From Pseudarthrobacter oxydans (lineage in GTDB: Bacteria; Actinomycetota; Actinomycetes; Actinomycetales; Micrococcaceae), in contig NZ_CP139438.1 of assembly GCF_034258515.1 (NCBI RefSeq), positions 806,001 to 870,000 of the forward strand: 64,000 nucleotides of DNA, given 5' to 3'. A program made the translations under genes and the position numbers. Shown here in pieces: positions 24,788-35,254 of the stretch. Under the pieces are notes generated by a model. The model was given only the letters and a program-made list of their open reading frames with translations. It had not been told where the DNA came from and did no database searches. The stretch's first letter is position 1. Each line of letters opens with the position of its first letter.

Positions 24788-25613
24788 CTACCCCTGCGCG
24801 GCTGCGGGGTCCTCCTCTGCCACGGCGATGCTCCGCTCCTGGAGCAGCACCTCCAGCAGTTCGGCAATATGGACCGGAGCCTCAACGCGGTGTTCGGCCT
24901 GGGTGAAGTCAAGGCCCACCTTGACGCCTACGTCCCCCGGCTCCAGGCGCGCCAGGGCGTCTTCGTCCGTGGTGTCATCGCCGGCGAACAGGACACCGGT
25001 AGCTCCGGTGATCTGCCGCAGGAAGGTGACGCCCTCGCCTTTGGACGCGTTGACCACCGAGGTCTCAAGGACCCGCTTGCCGTCCTTGAGGAACACCCCC
25101 TTCCGGTCCTGCAGCAGGGAGCGGGCAGCAGCCACGGCGTCTTCGGCGACATCATCGGCGGCGAGGCGGGTATGGAGGACCACCCCTGCGGGCTTGTCCT
25201 CAAGCGTGGTGCCGGGAGCTTCCCTGACGATGTCCTCCAGGACGGTGCGCACCTCGGCCAGGAGGGCCTTTTGCCCTTCATCGAGCGTGAGCCCGGCGGA
25301 TCCCGGACCCAGCCATGCCTCGGCGCCATGGCTGCCGATGAGGAGCGTGTCCACCGGAGGGGAGGCGACGGCGCGCAGGCTGGCGAGGGCGCGGCCGGAG
25401 ATGAGTGCCGTCGTCGTCCGTGGAAGCACGGCGAGGCCGGCGAAGGCGGCCGCCGAGCGCGGCAGCGGCCGGGCGTCGTCGGCGCGGCCGACGATGGGCG
25501 CCATCGTGCCGTCGAAATCCATGGCCACGAGCAGGTGCTCGGTCCCGGCGATCCGCCGGATGGCTTCCCGGAGCTCGGGGGACAGCGAAAGCCGGTCCTT
25601 GGCGTGGCGGGCG

Positions 25614-25624
<11 letters not shown>
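24788..25624 (-). CDS. otsB: Trehalose-6-phosphate phosphatase OtsB
   Basis: This 278-residue HAD-superfamily protein has the nucleophile motif MDFDGTMAP (Asp36, Asp38), motif II LISGRALASL, the cap segment SHGAEAWLGPG, KPAGVVLHTR, and the metal-binding GDDTTDEDAL near the C-terminus. It dephosphorylates trehalose-6-phosphate to trehalose in the cytoplasm. It starts within the 3' end of otsA (11-bp overlap), so the pair is translationally coupled. Trehalose made here can enter the TreS-maltokinase-GlgE route encoded at 6-14 kb. Confidence 0.95.
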
Positions 25625-27116
<1,492 letters not shown>

Positions 27117-27295
27117 TGCGGCCCCCTGGGGTTGCTTGTGCCTCTCAGCCCACCCTAACGGGACGGAATCTTCCGTGCTATTCGTCCGTTGGTCAACCCG
27201 GCGGTTAGTTGAAAGCGCAAGCTCCCAGCTTTCTCCCCTAAAATGTAGGAGTTGCCACGAAGTGGTCCCCCCACGTCAACCGACCCAAGGAACAC

Positions 27296-28171
27296 ATGAG
27301 CCCCGCAAACGAAGTACGTAAGTCCAAGGCTGAGCGCACCGCGGAGGCGCGGGAAAAGGCGCGCCAGATCCGTGAAGCGCAGCTGAAGAAGGACAAGCGC
27401 AACAAGCTGCTCATCGGCTGGGGCATCGTGGCCGCCGTCGTCGCCATCCTGGCTGTCGTTGCGCTGGTGGTGACCACCAGCATCAGGCAGAACACCCCCA
27501 TCGCCGACCAGGGTCCGGTGCCGGCCAACGCCAACGTCAACGGCGGCGTGACCCTGCTGGCCAACTCCGAAGTGAAGAAGACGGACCCGGCCACGGTGGA
27601 CATGGCCAATCTTCCGGCCAAGCCTGAAACACAGCCCAACCCCGTGGTGGCGCCGGGGGCCGAGGCCGAAGCGGGACAGCCGGTCAAGGTCATTGCATAC
27701 ATCGACTTCATCTGCCCCGTTTGCCTCCGGTTCGAGGAAACATACAACGAGGCCCTGACCAGCCTTCGCAATGAAGGCAAGATCACTATGGAGTACCGGC
27801 CGCTGGGCTTCCTGGACCGCCAGTCCAGCACCAACTACTCCTCACGTTCCGCGAACGCCGCCGCGTGCGTTGCAGACAAGGCCCCCGGGAAGTACGCGGA
27901 TTACATCAATATCCTCTTCGACAACCAGCCCGCCGAGGGCGGAGCCGGCCTGTCTGATGACAAGTTGAAGTCCCTGGCCAGCGACGTTGGCGCAGACATC
28001 AACAGCTGCGTGGACGACAAGACTTTCCGTCCCTACGTCAAGTACTCCACCGACCTTGCCGCAAACTCCGGCATCTCGGGGACGCCCACCATCTTCATCG
28101 ACGGCAAGAAGTGGGACGGCGCCTCGGACCTGAACGCCGAGATCCAGGCGGCCATCGACGCCAAGGCCTAA
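27296..28171 (+). CDS. Membrane-anchored DsbA-like thiol-disulfide oxidoreductase
   Basis: This 291-residue protein has a highly charged cytoplasmic N-terminus (about 1-37, possibly coiled coil), one membrane helix at about 38-61, a flexible linker, and an extracytoplasmic thioredoxin fold from about 128. The active site is FICPVCLRF (Cys140, Cys143), a CPVC variant of the DsbA CPHC. A cis-proline motif (SGISGTPTIFIDG) is near the end, with the helical insertion of DsbA-type proteins between them. An extra Cys pair (AACVADK and NSCVDDK) may be structural. It probably forms or transfers disulfides in exported proteins. AAGGA precedes the ATG. A strong hairpin terminator follows the gene. Confidence 0.88.
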   Translation: MSPANEVRKSKAERTAEAREKARQIREAQLKKDKRNKLLIGWGIVAAVVAILAVVALVVTTSIRQNTPIADQGPVPANANVNGGVTLLANSEVKKTDPATVDMANLPAKPETQPNPVVAPGAEAEAGQPVKVIAYIDFICPVCLRFEETYNEALTSLRNEGKITMEYRPLGFLDRQSSTNYSSRSANAAACVADKAPGKYADYINILFDNQPAEGGAGLSDDKLKSLASDVGADINSCVDDKTFRPYVKYSTDLAANSGISGTPTIFIDGKKWDGASDLNAEIQAAIDAKA

Positions 28172-28187
28172 GAGCCCAACGGCACAT

Positions 28188-28231
28188 CGGCGGCCCGTTC
28201 CGGATTCTTCCCGGAACGGGCCGCCGTCTTT
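28188..28231 (+). terminator. Intrinsic terminator after the DsbA-like gene
   Basis: A perfect 16-bp stem (CGGCGGCCCGTTCCGG / CCGGAACGGGCCGCCG) with a 7-base loop, then TCTTT. Confidence 0.85.
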
Positions 28232-28328
28232 AAGGCCGGTATGGGGCCTTGGCGCGGGCGTTTTTACCACCGGCGCCACTTGGGCTAACCTTATCTAGCG
28301 CCGTTCAGGCGCCAGCCCGCAGGGGCAC

Positions 28329-28405
28329 GCCTCCTTAGCTCAGTTGGCCAGAGCACCGCTCTTGTAAAGCGGGGGTCGTCGGTTCGAATCCGACAGGGGG
28401 CTCCA
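28329..28405 (+). tRNA. tRNA-Thr (TGT anticodon)
   Basis: A complete cloverleaf: acceptor GCCTCCT pairs with AGGGGGC, the D arm has GCTC/GAGC, the anticodon stem is CCGCT/AGCGG around loop CTTGTAA (anticodon TGT), the variable loop is GGGTC, and the T arm is GTCGG-TTCGAAT-CCGAC. The discriminator T and a genomically encoded CCA follow. The gene is isolated, upstream of the ChaB-like gene. Confidence 0.96.
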
Positions 28406-28481
28406 CTACCCTCTCCTCTCCGGACGGCTAAGCTGGTTCTATCCCGAACATCAGCCTGCTGATAAAAGGAGTGTGGGTGCC

Positions 28482-28907
28482 ATGCCCAAGACCGGAAAGA
28501 ACGGCCACGCCCGCAAGGATGAGCTGCCCTCGACCCTGCAGCGCTCCGGGCGGAAGGCCCAGGACACGTTCGCCAAAACCTACGATTCAGCCCTTGAGAG
28601 CTACGACAATGACGAGCAAAGGGCCGCCCGGGCAGCCTACGCCTCGCTCAAGCACAGCTACGAGAAGGTGGGCGACCACTGGGAGCCGAAGGAAAAACGC
28701 GGCCCCTCGGACAAACGGGCCGAAGGGGGCGTGCGGTCCTCCGAGCCCACCGCGGGCGGCGTGAACGCGAACGCCTCGAAGGAACATCTCTATAAGCTCG
28801 CGCAGGAGCTGCACATCGACGGCCGTTCGAAGATGGACAAGGACGAACTGGTCAAAGCCATCCAGAAGGCCAACGATGCGGCTACGCGGAAGGCCCGCGG
28901 CTCGTAA
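28482..28907 (+). CDS. ChaB-domain protein with C-terminal Rho N-terminal-like (SAP-like) domain
   Basis: This 141-residue basic protein has a ChaB-like N-terminal half (ELPSTLQRSGRKAQDTFAKT, HSYEKVGDHWEPKE) and a C-terminal Rho-N-type helix-turn-helix (KEHLYKLAQELHIDGRSKMD then KDELVKAIQKA). ChaB was named as a regulator of the ChaA cation antiporter in E. coli, but its biochemical role is not settled; the Rho-N fold binds nucleic acid. A small nucleic-acid-associated protein is a reasonable guess. The ATG at 28482 is chosen because AAGGAG lies 10 bases upstream; the GTG at 28473 is too close to that site. No partner genes adjoin. Confidence 0.8.
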   Translation: MPKTGKNGHARKDELPSTLQRSGRKAQDTFAKTYDSALESYDNDEQRAARAAYASLKHSYEKVGDHWEPKEKRGPSDKRAEGGVRSSEPTAGGVNANASKEHLYKLAQELHIDGRSKMDKDELVKAIQKANDAATRKARGS

Positions 28908-29005
28908 TTTCCCTTCTGCCTGCCCTTGCCGTACAGCCCCTGCAGGGTGTCGAATCAGAGGACATGTTCAGCCCGGTTGGATGGCGAAGGCGCCAGGAGG
29001 TTCCC

Positions 29006-31177
29006 ATGTCGGTCAGAGGCACCAAGGACTCAGCCAGGACAGCGGCCGGAAGGAACGGACCCGAGTCCCGACGTGCCGATGCCTCCGCCGGAATCGCAGC
29101 AGAGGAGCCCGCCAAAATCCGGAACGTGGCGCTTGTAGGCCATTCAGGTGCCGGGAAGACCATGCTGATCGAGGCGCTGCTCGCTGCCAACGGCATGATC
29201 ACCCGCAAGGGATCCATTCCGGACGGGACCACCGTCAGCGATTCCGACCCCGCCGCGGTCCACCAGCAGCGCTCAGTGACCCTGTCGCTGGTGCCGCTGC
29301 TGGTTGACGGCATCAAAGTGAACCTCCTGGACACCCCGGGTTACCCGGATTTCATCGGCGAACTCCGTGCAGGACTCCGCGCCGCGGATGCCGCCCTGTT
29401 CGTGGTGTCCGCGGTCGACGGAATCGACGCCACCACCACCGCGCTGTGGGATGAATGCGAGCACATGCGCCTGCCCCGTGCCGTCGCCATCACCCGCATG
29501 GACCACCCGCGGGCAGATTACGACGGCGTCCTGGCCGCCTGCCGGAAGTCCTTCGGCGAGGGCGTCCTGCCGCTGTACGTTCCGGTCCGGACGGGCGCTG
29601 AGGTCACCGGCCTGCTCGGCCTGCTGTCCGGGACGGTCAGCGATTACTCATCCGGGGAGCTGTCCGCAACGATGCGCGAAGCGACCCCCGACGAACTTGC
29701 GGCCGTCGGTGCCGCCAGGGGGGACCTCATCGAGGGGATCATCGGCGAGAGCGAAGACGAAACCCTGATGGACCGCTACCTGGCAGGCGAGGACATCGAA
29801 ACCGACGTCCTTGTCGCTGACCTGGAAACCGCCGTCGAGCGCGGGTCCTTTTTCCCCGTCCTGTCCACGTCGGCCGTCAGCGGACTGGGGACCGCGGAAC
29901 TGGTGGAGGTCCTGGTCCGGGCCTTCCCGCCTCCGTCGGACGGCCGGGTGCCCGAGGTGACGGACCTGGCGGGCGCGCCCGCCGGGCCCTTGTCCTGCGA
30001 TCCGGAGGGCCAGTTGGCGGCAGAGGTGGTCCGCACCTCCATCGACCCGTTCCTGGGCCGGATCTGCCTGGTCCGGGTTTTCTCCGGCACGCTCCGGGAG
30101 GATGCTCCGGTGCACGTTACCGGCCAGGGCCTGGCCGACCGCGGCCACCAGGACCACGACACGGACGAACGCGTTACGCACCTCTACTCCCCGCTCGGTG
30201 CCTCGCTGCGGCCTGTCCCGCACTGCGTGGCGGGGGACATTTGCGCGGTGGCGAAACTGGGAAGCGCCGAAACCGGAGACACCATCTCCGGCCGGGACCG
30301 GCCGCTGCTGCTGGCCACCTGGGAGATGCCCGAGCCGCTGCTGCCCGTGGCCGTGGAGGCTGATTCGCGCAGTGACGAAGACGCCCTGGCGCGCAGCCTG
30401 GGGAAGATCGCGGCCGGCGATCCCACCTTGCGGGTGGAACGGAACCAGGAAACGCATCAGCTCGTCCTTTGGTGCATGGGGGAGGCCCACGCCGAGGTGG
30501 TGCTGGACAGGTTGCGGGACCAGGGCGTGAAGCTGCATACGGTGGACGTGGTGACGCCCTTGCGTGAAACTTTCTCGGCCCCCGCCGCCGGCCATGGGCG
30601 GCACGTCAAGCAGTCCGGCGGCCACGGGCAATATGCTGTCTGCGATATTGACGTGGAACCCCTGCCACGCGGCGGGGGCTTCGAATTCGTGGACAGGACG
30701 GTGGGCGGCGTGATCCCGGGGACGTTCATCCCGTCCGTGGAGAAGGGCGTCCGTGCCCAGATGGAAAAGGGGGTCAGCGCGGGCTTCCCGGTGGTGGACC
30801 TGCGGGTGACGCTCACGGGAGGCAAAGCGCACAGCGTGGATTCCTCCGATGCCGCATTCCAGGCCGCCGGGGCGCTGGCCCTGCGCGAGGCGGCGGCAGC
30901 AGGGCGGATCCAACTCCTGGAGCCGGTGTCATCGGTGGTCATCACTGTGACGGACGAGCACGTGGGGTCCGTGATGAGTGACTTGTCCGCCAGGCGCGGC
31001 AGGCTCACCGGAACCACCTCCTCCGGTGACGGCCTGACCGAAATCAGCGCTGAAGTCCCGGACCAGGAACTGCTGCGCTATGCCGTCGATTTGCGGGCCC
31101 TCACCGCGGGATCCGGGCGCTTCCGCCGCCGGTACCTGCGGCATGATCCGGTACCCGCCAGCTTCAGCACCCCGTAG
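29006..31177 (+). CDS. Elongation factor G-like protein (EF-G2 / FusA2 paralogue)
   Basis: This 723-residue translational GTPase paralogue has G1 (GHSGAGKTML), a switch I remnant (QQRSVTLSL), G3 (DTPGYPDF), a G4 reading TRMD in place of NKxD, and EF-G domains II-V, including the domain IV segment HVKQSGGHGQYAVCDIDVEP. An N-terminal extension of about 40 residues rich in charged residues precedes the GTPase. In mycobacteria the corresponding second EF-G binds GTP but lacks ribosome-dependent GTPase activity; the divergent switch I and G4 here fit a non-canonical role. The ATG at 29006 is chosen because AGGAGG lies 5 bases upstream; the frame is open to 28964. The housekeeping fusA would sit in the str operon, outside this window. 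An MFS gene follows by 11 bp. Confidence 0.9.
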   Translation: MSVRGTKDSARTAAGRNGPESRRADASAGIAAEEPAKIRNVALVGHSGAGKTMLIEALLAANGMITRKGSIPDGTTVSDSDPAAVHQQRSVTLSLVPLLVDGIKVNLLDTPGYPDFIGELRAGLRAADAALFVVSAVDGIDATTTALWDECEHMRLPRAVAITRMDHPRADYDGVLAACRKSFGEGVLPLYVPVRTGAEVTGLLGLLSGTVSDYSSGELSATMREATPDELAAVGAARGDLIEGIIGESEDETLMDRYLAGEDIETDVLVADLETAVERGSFFPVLSTSAVSGLGTAELVEVLVRAFPPPSDGRVPEVTDLAGAPAGPLSCDPEGQLAAEVVRTSIDPFLGRICLVRVFSGTLREDAPVHVTGQGLADRGHQDHDTDERVTHLYSPLGASLRPVPHCVAGDICAVAKLGSAETGDTISGRDRPLLLATWEMPEPLLPVAVEADSRSDEDALARSLGKIAAGDPTLRVERNQETHQLVLWCMGEAHAEVVLDRLRDQGVKLHTVDVVTPLRETFSAPAAGHGRHVKQSGGHGQYAVCDIDVEPLPRGGGFEFVDRTVGGVIPGTFIPSVEKGVRAQMEKGVSAGFPVVDLRVTLTGGKAHSVDSSDAAFQAAGALALREAAAAGRIQLLEPVSSVVITVTDEHVGSVMSDLSARRGRLTGTTSSGDGLTEISAEVPDQELLRYAVDLRALTAGSGRFRRRYLRHDPVPASFSTP

Positions 31178-31188
31178 CCGCACCTGCC

Positions 31189-32442
31189 ATGAACGACGCA
31201 GCCAGGAAGATCCAGCGCGTCTACCTGACGCTGACCCTGGGAAACACCCTGGCGGCCTCGTTCATCTGGGGCATCAACACGCTCTTCCTGCTGGATGCGG
31301 GCCTAAGCAACCTGGAGACCTTTGCCGCGAATGCCTTCTTTACGGCCGGCATGGTGCTGTTCGAGGTGCCGACCGGAGTAGTGGCGGACAGTTGGGGCCG
31401 CCGGGTTTCCTTCCTGCTGGGCACACTCACGCTGGCCGGGTCCACCTTCCTGTACTACCTGCTGTGGCAGTTTTCAGCCCCGTTCTGGTGGTGGGCCGTG
31501 GTCTCGGTCCTGCTGGGCCTGGGCTTCACCTTCTTCTCCGGCGCAGTGGAGGCCTGGCTGGTGGACGCCCTGAGTTTCGCCGGTTACGAAGGCGGGCTGG
31601 AAACGGTGCTTGGCCGGGGGCAGATGGTCTCCGGCGTTGCCATGCTGGCGGGCTCCGTGGCCGGCGGGGTCATTGCCCAGGCCAGCAACCTCGGTGTTCC
31701 GTTCCTCGTTCGGGTGGGCGTGCTCACCGCCATGTTCGCCGTGGCCTTCCTGCTCATGCACGACGTCGGCTTCACGCCTGAACGTTCGGCCCATCCGCTG
31801 CAGGCCACCCGGGCAGTATTGCGGGCATCCGTGGACAACGGACTGAAGAACCCGCCCGTCCGCTTCATCATGCTGGCGGCCCCGTTCACCGAAGGGGTGG
31901 GCATCTACGTTTTCTATGCCCTGCAGCCCTACCTGCTTCAGCTTTTCGGAGACCCGCGGGCCTATGCCATAGCGGGCCTGGCGGCGGCCCTGGTGGCAGG
32001 AGCGGACGTCGTCGGCGGATGGATGGCGCCCCGGGTCCGGAAACTGGTCCGGCGGCGGACCAGCGTGCTGATAGCCACGAACGTGGCCAGTGCACTCATC
32101 CTGGTGGTGCTCATGTTCACCAGCGTCTTCTGGCTGGCGTTGGTGCTCCTGGCACTCTGGGCAATCGTGTCCTCGGCCGGCACGCCCGTCCGGCAGGCAT
32201 ATCTGAACGACATGATTGCCTCGAAGCAGCGTGCCACAGTGCTGAGCTTCGATTCCCTGCTGGGCTCGGCCGGGGGAGTGGTGGTGCAGCCGCTGCTCGG
32301 CCGGACCGCGGACCTCTACGGCTACCCGGCTTCACTGGCCGTGGGTGGGGCAGTGCAACTGATTGCGGCTCCCTTTATCCTGCTCAGCCGTCGGCAGCGC
32401 TCGCCGGCGGATGTTGCTACCGGAGTCGCGGCAGCGCCCTGA
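31189..32442 (+). CDS. Major facilitator superfamily transporter
   Basis: This 417-residue protein has about 12 predicted membrane helices. The loop after helix 2 reads VVADSWGRRVSFLLG, the MFS motif A (G/D-x-x-x-D-x-x-G-R-R). Helix 1 begins LTLGNTLAASFIWGINTLFL. The middle loop (about 190-220) is cytoplasmic. The family moves small molecules by proton-coupled symport, antiport or uniport; the substrate cannot be assigned. It follows the EF-G2 gene by 11 bp on the same strand and may be its operon partner. No terminator is obvious; the arabinose control region follows. Confidence 0.8.
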   Translation: MNDAARKIQRVYLTLTLGNTLAASFIWGINTLFLLDAGLSNLETFAANAFFTAGMVLFEVPTGVVADSWGRRVSFLLGTLTLAGSTFLYYLLWQFSAPFWWWAVVSVLLGLGFTFFSGAVEAWLVDALSFAGYEGGLETVLGRGQMVSGVAMLAGSVAGGVIAQASNLGVPFLVRVGVLTAMFAVAFLLMHDVGFTPERSAHPLQATRAVLRASVDNGLKNPPVRFIMLAAPFTEGVGIYVFYALQPYLLQLFGDPRAYAIAGLAAALVAGADVVGGWMAPRVRKLVRRRTSVLIATNVASALILVVLMFTSVFWLALVLLALWAIVSSAGTPVRQAYLNDMIASKQRATVLSFDSLLGSAGGVVVQPLLGRTADLYGYPASLAVGGAVQLIAAPFILLSRRQRSPADVATGVAAAP

Positions 32443-32558
32443 ACAATGCCCGTAAGCCATGCCCGGGACAGCAGGGGGCGAAGTGCCGCGGGCGCCTAAC
32501 GTACGTGAGGGACCCCCGGGTCCCGGACGTGATCCGGAACCGGTCAATATAGATGAAT

Positions 32559-32574
32559 TTGTGAACGCTAACAA
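32559..32574. promoter_or_regulatory. Arabinose operon operator O1 (LacI-type)
   Basis: TTGTGAACGCTAACAA is a pseudo-palindrome centred on CG, typical of LacI/GalR-family sites. Its reverse complement matches O2 (32625-32640) at 15 of 16 positions. It lies 144 bases before the araB start. Confidence 0.7.
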
Positions 32575-32624
32575 GAGTGTCCTCGCGGAAACTCCGAAAA
32601 CCTTTGACCTCATTGACTTCTTCT

Positions 32625-32640
32625 TTGTTAGCGTTCACAC
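32625..32640. promoter_or_regulatory. Arabinose operon operator O2 (LacI-type)
   Basis: TTGTTAGCGTTCACAC is O1 in inverted orientation, with centres 66 bp apart, about six helical turns, allowing a looped repressor complex. A possible -35 TTGACC (32604-32609) and TTGACT (32613-32618) lie between the two, so O2 would cover the promoter core. Confidence 0.7.
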
Positions 32641-32717
32641 TTGCTGCAGCACTTAGCTCGACCCTGACCCTACAAAACCGGTAATGAGGCCTCTGCCTCC
32701 CGGATGGAGGCAACCCC

Positions 32718-34478
32718 ATGCCAGCTGCGTTGTTCACTTCCAGCTCCGACGTCCACCCCGACCACTGCGTGATCGGGGTGGACTACGGAACCCTGTCAGG
32801 CCGTGCCGTGGTGGTGCGGGTCCGCGACGGCAAGGAGCTCGGCAGCGCCGTCCATGAGTATCCCCATGCAGTGGTGACCGGCTCCCTGCCCAAAGACGTG
32901 GCGGGCGACGACGGAGCACGGCTTCCCGGGGAATGGGCGCTTCAGGTGCCCAACGACTACAGGGACGTCCTGCGCATAGCCGTTCCCGCCGCGGTGGCCG
33001 CCGCGGGGATCGACCCGGCCGCCGTCGTCGGTATTGCCACCGACTTCACCGCCTGCACCATGGTGCCCGTCAAGGCCGATGGCACGCCCCTGAACGAATT
33101 GCCGGGCTATGCCAACCGGCCGCATGCCTACGTGAAGCTCTGGCGCCACCACGCCGCCCAAGGGCAGGCCGACCGGATCAACCGGCTGGCCGCCGAACGG
33201 GGCGAAGAGTGGCTTCCGCGGTACGGGGGCCTGATCTCCTCCGAGTGGGAGTTCGCCAAAGGCCTGCAGCTGCTGGAAGAGGATTCGGAGGCCTACGCCG
33301 CCATGGACCACTGGGTGGAGGCGGCCGACTGGATCGTCTGGCAGCTGTGCGGCCGCTACGTCCGCAACGCCTGCACCGCCGGCTACAAGGGCATCTACCA
33401 GGACGGGCGGTATCCCTCGGCGGATTTCCTGGCCGCCCTGAACCCGGACTTCAAGGACTTTGTCAGTTCCAAGCTGGAGCACGCCATCGGGCGGCTGGGG
33501 GACGCCGCCGGCACCCTGACGGCGGAGGCGGCAGCCTGGACCGGGCTGCCGGAGGGCATCGCCGTGGCCGTGGGAAACGTTGACGCCCACGTCACGGTCC
33601 CTGCCGCCAAGGCAGTGGAAGCCGGCCAGCTGGTGGCCATCATGGGCACCTCCACCTGCCACGTCATGAACGGCAACGAACTGCGGGAAGTGCCGGGAAT
33701 GTGCGGGGCAGTGGACGGCGGCATCGTGCCGGGCCTGTGGGGCTACGAGGCCGGGCAGTCCGGCGTGGGGGACATCTTCGGCTGGTTCACCAAGTACGGC
33801 GTCCCGCCCGAATACCACCAGGCTGCCAGGGACGGCGGGCTGGGGATCCATGAGTACCTCACCGAACTGGCGTCGCGGCAGGCCATCGGGGAGCACGGCC
33901 TGATCGCACTCGACTGGCACTCGGGCAACCGCTCGGTGCTGGTGGACCATGAGCTGTCCGGCATCGTGGTGGGCCAGACCCTCGCCACCAGGCCCGAGGA
34001 CACCTACCGCGCCCTGCTGGAAGCCACGGCCTTCGGAACCCGCACCATCGTGGACGCCTTCCGCGACGCCGGGGTTCCGGTCAGGGAATTCATCGTGGCC
34101 GGCGGCCTGCTCAAGAACAGGCTCCTGATGCAGATCTACGCGGACGCCACCGGCCTTCAGCTGTCCACCATCGGCTCGGAGCAGGGTCCGGCCCTGGGAT
34201 CCGCCATCCACGCCGCCGTCGCCGCCGGAGAATACGCTGACATCCGGGAAGCTGCCGCCGCCATGGGTTCCGAACCCGGTGAGGTCTACACGCCCATCCC
34301 GGAAAACGTGGCCGCTTACGAGGAACTCTTCCAGGAGTACAAGGCCCTGCACGACTACTTTGGCCGCGGCGGCAACGACGTGATGCACCGGCTCAAGGCC
34401 ATCCAGCGCAAAGCTGCCCGGACCGCCCTGCCCGGTGCCGGCTCCGCCGCCGAAACGGCCGTGGAGGTGTCCGCATGA
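32718..34478 (+). CDS. araB: L-ribulokinase AraB
   Basis: This 586-residue FGGY-family sugar kinase phosphorylates L-ribulose to L-ribulose-5-phosphate. The N-terminal ATP-fold strand IGVDYGTLSGRAVVV is the ribulokinase-specific D-Y-G-T-x-S-x-R form. GIATDFTACTMVPV, the MGTSTCHV adenosine-binding loop and VAGGLLKNRLLMQIYAD near the C-terminus complete the kinase pattern. It is the first gene of the arabinose operon, preceded by two LacI-type operators, and its stop overlaps the araD start (ATGA). Length matches bacterial AraB (about 560-590). Confidence 0.96.
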   Translation: MPAALFTSSSDVHPDHCVIGVDYGTLSGRAVVVRVRDGKELGSAVHEYPHAVVTGSLPKDVAGDDGARLPGEWALQVPNDYRDVLRIAVPAAVAAAGIDPAAVVGIATDFTACTMVPVKADGTPLNELPGYANRPHAYVKLWRHHAAQGQADRINRLAAERGEEWLPRYGGLISSEWEFAKGLQLLEEDSEAYAAMDHWVEAADWIVWQLCGRYVRNACTAGYKGIYQDGRYPSADFLAALNPDFKDFVSSKLEHAIGRLGDAAGTLTAEAAAWTGLPEGIAVAVGNVDAHVTVPAAKAVEAGQLVAIMGTSTCHVMNGNELREVPGMCGAVDGGIVPGLWGYEAGQSGVGDIFGWFTKYGVPPEYHQAARDGGLGIHEYLTELASRQAIGEHGLIALDWHSGNRSVLVDHELSGIVVGQTLATRPEDTYRALLEATAFGTRTIVDAFRDAGVPVREFIVAGGLLKNRLLMQIYADATGLQLSTIGSEQGPALGSAIHAAVAAGEYADIREAAAAMGSEPGEVYTPIPENVAAYEELFQEYKALHDYFGRGGNDVMHRLKAIQRKAARTALPGAGSAAETAVEVSA

Positions 34479-35203
34479 GTGCAGGGAATGGAACCGGAAC
34501 CGGGATCCTGGAAACCATCGCCCGGGTCCGTGAAGAAGTGTGCGCGCTGCATGCCGAGCTGACCCGCTACGAACTGGTGGTGTGGACCGCGGGCAACGTT
34601 TCCGCCCGGGTGCCGGGCACCGACCTGATGGTCATCAAGCCCTCCGGGGTCGCCTACCAGGACCTGACCCCGGAGCAGATGATCGTGACCGACCTGCACG
34701 GCACGCCCGTCAGGGGCACCAACGTCGGTGGCGGCGGCACGGTGGACTGGGGCAACCCGCCGCTGTCTCCGTCGTCGGACACAGCAGCGCACGCCTACGT
34801 CTACCGGCACATGCCGGAGGTGGGCGGCGTGGTGCACACCCACTCCACCTACGCCACCGCCTGGGCTGCGAGGGGGGAGGCCATCCCGTGCGTGCTGACC
34901 ATGATGGGCGATGAGTTCGGCGGCTCCATCCCGGTGGGCCCGTTCGCGCTGATCGGCGACGACTCGATCGGCCACGGGATCGTGGAGACGCTGAAGAACT
35001 CCAATTCACCGGCTGTCCTGATGCAGAACCACGGTCCCTTCACCATCGGCAAGGACGCCCGCTCCGCCGTGAAGGCCGCCGTGATGTGTGAGGAGGTGGC
35101 CCGCACCGTCCACATTTCCAGGCAGCTGGGCGAGCCCCTGCCCATCGACCAGGGCTCCATCGACTCCCTCTATGCCCGCTACCAGAACGTCTACGGCCAA
35201 TAA
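34475..35203 (+). CDS. araD: L-ribulose-5-phosphate 4-epimerase AraD
   Basis: This 242-residue class II aldolase/epimerase has the GNVSARVPGTDLMVIKPSG phosphate-binding segment, zinc ligands in GGVVHTHSTYATAWA and a third His in VLMQNHGPFTIG. It converts L-ribulose-5-phosphate to D-xylulose-5-phosphate, feeding the pentose phosphate pathway. Coupled to araB by a 4-base ATGA overlap and followed by araA after 51 bp. Length and motifs match AraD, not fuculose aldolase, given the neighbours. Confidence 0.95.
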   Translation: MSAGNGTGTGILETIARVREEVCALHAELTRYELVVWTAGNVSARVPGTDLMVIKPSGVAYQDLTPEQMIVTDLHGTPVRGTNVGGGGTVDWGNPPLSPSSDTAAHAYVYRHMPEVGGVVHTHSTYATAWAARGEAIPCVLTMMGDEFGGSIPVGPFALIGDDSIGHGIVETLKNSNSPAVLMQNHGPFTIGKDARSAVKAAVMCEEVARTVHISRQLGEPLPIDQGSIDSLYARYQNVYGQ

Positions 35204-35254
35204 AAAGCACAGGCCAGTAATCCAGCGCCGCCACATCACTTCCCAGGAGAATCC

